Shown here: positions 63,030 to 64,000 of the stretch, one piece after another | How positions within the stretch are numbered: position 1 is the stretch's first letter | Layout: each line of letters opens with the position of its first letter | NCBI GenBank assembly: GCA_033675545.1 | Contig: JAWDGP010004927.1 | Location: forward strand, 1,055,001-1,119,000 | Origin: Elysia crispata | Taxonomy: Eukaryota; Mollusca; Gastropoda; Plakobranchidae | Reading direction: 5' to 3' | Length of the DNA stretch: 64,000 nt | Notes under the pieces: model-generated | Seen by the model: only the letters and a program-made list of their open reading frames with translations | The model's database searches: none | What the model was told of the DNA's origin: nothing | Made by a program: the position numbers and the translations under genes

Positions 63030-64000
63030 TCAGGTACCCTGATCTTTAGCGTAGGCGACCATGACCTCCTACGCATCTCTATCCCTCGTCGCTTTTAGTG
63101 CATCTGTCACTTTGTCAGTCCATCCAATATATTTTCTCATTGTTTTTCTCAGCTGCATTTTCCTTCAACCATTCCAGTTGTTACAAGATTTCTAGTTTCT
63201 CTCTCCTCATCACATGATCAAAAAAGGTTGTCCGGCGTTTACCTATTCTGTTGATGATAGATTTTGTTGTGAAAGATTCTTGTAACGCTGCTTCGTTTGA
63301 TTTCTTTGCAGGTCATGAGATTCTCTTTAGGAACCACATTTCTGTTGCCTCCATTTTCTTTGGTTTCGATATTATCCAGGCCTCGCATTCATACAAAAAA
63401 ATAGGATCAAATATAGCACCCCATGGCTCTTTTTCTTGTGTGCATGGAAATTTGTTAATTTGTCACTACCGATTTTATTCTCTAGAATACTTTTTGCTTG
63501 CGCTAATCTTTGATGTAATTTCAGTATTATTGCGTCCATCGCTTGTTTTAAAGTGCCCAAGTATTTGAATTTTTTTCCTTTTCTTGACTTTATTCCAGTT
63601 GATAAAGATGCTGATCTGTGGAAATTCATTGTTTTAACTGACGACAATTGCTTCTTTCTTTTTGCTGTTTTTCTGCTTTCTTCTTCAACAATGTCTAACA
63701 ATTGTTGCGAGTCTTCTTAATTTTCTGCAATCAATACAGTGCCATCAGCGTTTCTCAAAATGTTTACGTTGTGCCCTCCTACTTTACTTCTTGGGTAACT
63801 TTCTAGGTTTCGCATAACCATTTCACTGTAGAGAGAGAAGAGGTCTGGGAAAAAAAAAAAGAAATCCTTCTCTGATACTACGATTTATTCTTTTAATCAG
63901 CATCAACTCGCATTGCTGCTGTCTATTCCCAGGACATATTTTTTAGCAATCGTACATTTTTTTCCATCTATCTTCAATTATCTTAGTGTGTCGTACTCTG
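63030..64000 (-). pseudogene. RTE-type non-LTR retrotransposon, C-terminal reverse transcriptase (decayed, runs off the edge)
   Basis: Reading leftward on the minus strand: PDLFSLYSEMVMRNLESYPR (just after motif B), VGGHNVNILRNADGTVLIAEN (motif C, where the usual YADDT is NADGT), LLDIVEEESRK, then FKYLGTLKQ and RLAQAKSILENK, followed by TTFFDHVMRREKLEIL and, in shifted frames, the usual LINE C-terminal ending up to DQGT and a stop at 63030. Several stops and shifts interrupt it (for example before LLDIVEE and around 63250 and 63590). The endonuclease and first half of the reverse transcriptase should lie right of the window. Loss of both catalytic Asp residues' context in motif C makes it non-functional. 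RTE-class assignment is by motif wording. Confidence 0.75.

Overview
The window is eukaryotic, most likely from a gastropod mollusc (a heterobranch slug or snail is my best guess). I infer this from the rhodopsin-class GPCRs that resemble molluscan FMRFamide-receptor-like or chemosensory-type receptors, from GT-AG introns, from Helitron, mariner and non-LTR retrotransposon debris, and from a heavy load of micro- and minisatellites plus scattered TCTAGATCTAGA-type words. Species cannot be fixed without a search. Nothing looks bacterial or viral.

Layout. 1-12.5 kb is almost gene-free: a 26-bp array (1-2135), a 46-bp array (2801-3842), a 52-bp array (4939-5300), a broken mariner transposase (6160-6545), microsatellites, and a 2.8-kb satellite-like array of 50/60-bp units with an 850-bp higher-order duplication (8866-11694). 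12.5-38.4 kb holds a tandem cluster of three related GPCR genes, all on the minus strand: copy A (exon 14807-16139), copy B (exons 26961-28275 and 31482-31684; broken by two frameshifts) and copy C (exons 33980-35228 and 38227-38423; apparently intact, 472 residues). A and B lie in a segmental duplication. The second duplicate is interrupted by a non-LTR reverse-transcriptase fragment, an internally deleted Helitron with a recognisable 3' terminus at 17979, and a second decayed Helitron Rep/helicase gene (20022-23690). 38.4-64 kb is again nearly gene-free: six minisatellite arrays, long GA, GAA, CT and CTA tracts, one good-looking transmembrane exon on the minus strand (45237-45394), two tRNA-like SINE candidates, and the 3' part of a decayed RTE-type LINE running off the right edge (63030-64000).

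How the genes relate. Each receptor is built from a short exon (N-terminus plus TM1) joined by a phase-2 intron in the first intracellular loop to one long exon (TM2-TM7 and tail). Copy A has an intact long exon but no short exon of its own; copy B has a good short exon but a broken long exon. The two splice in the same phase, so the B short exon could serve A. Sequence comparison also suggests that A is a mosaic, closest to C in TM3-TM4 and closest to B elsewhere. About 12 kb (roughly 19%) of the window is minisatellite in thirteen unrelated arrays, one of which appears to have grown out of the splice-donor end of a receptor intron.
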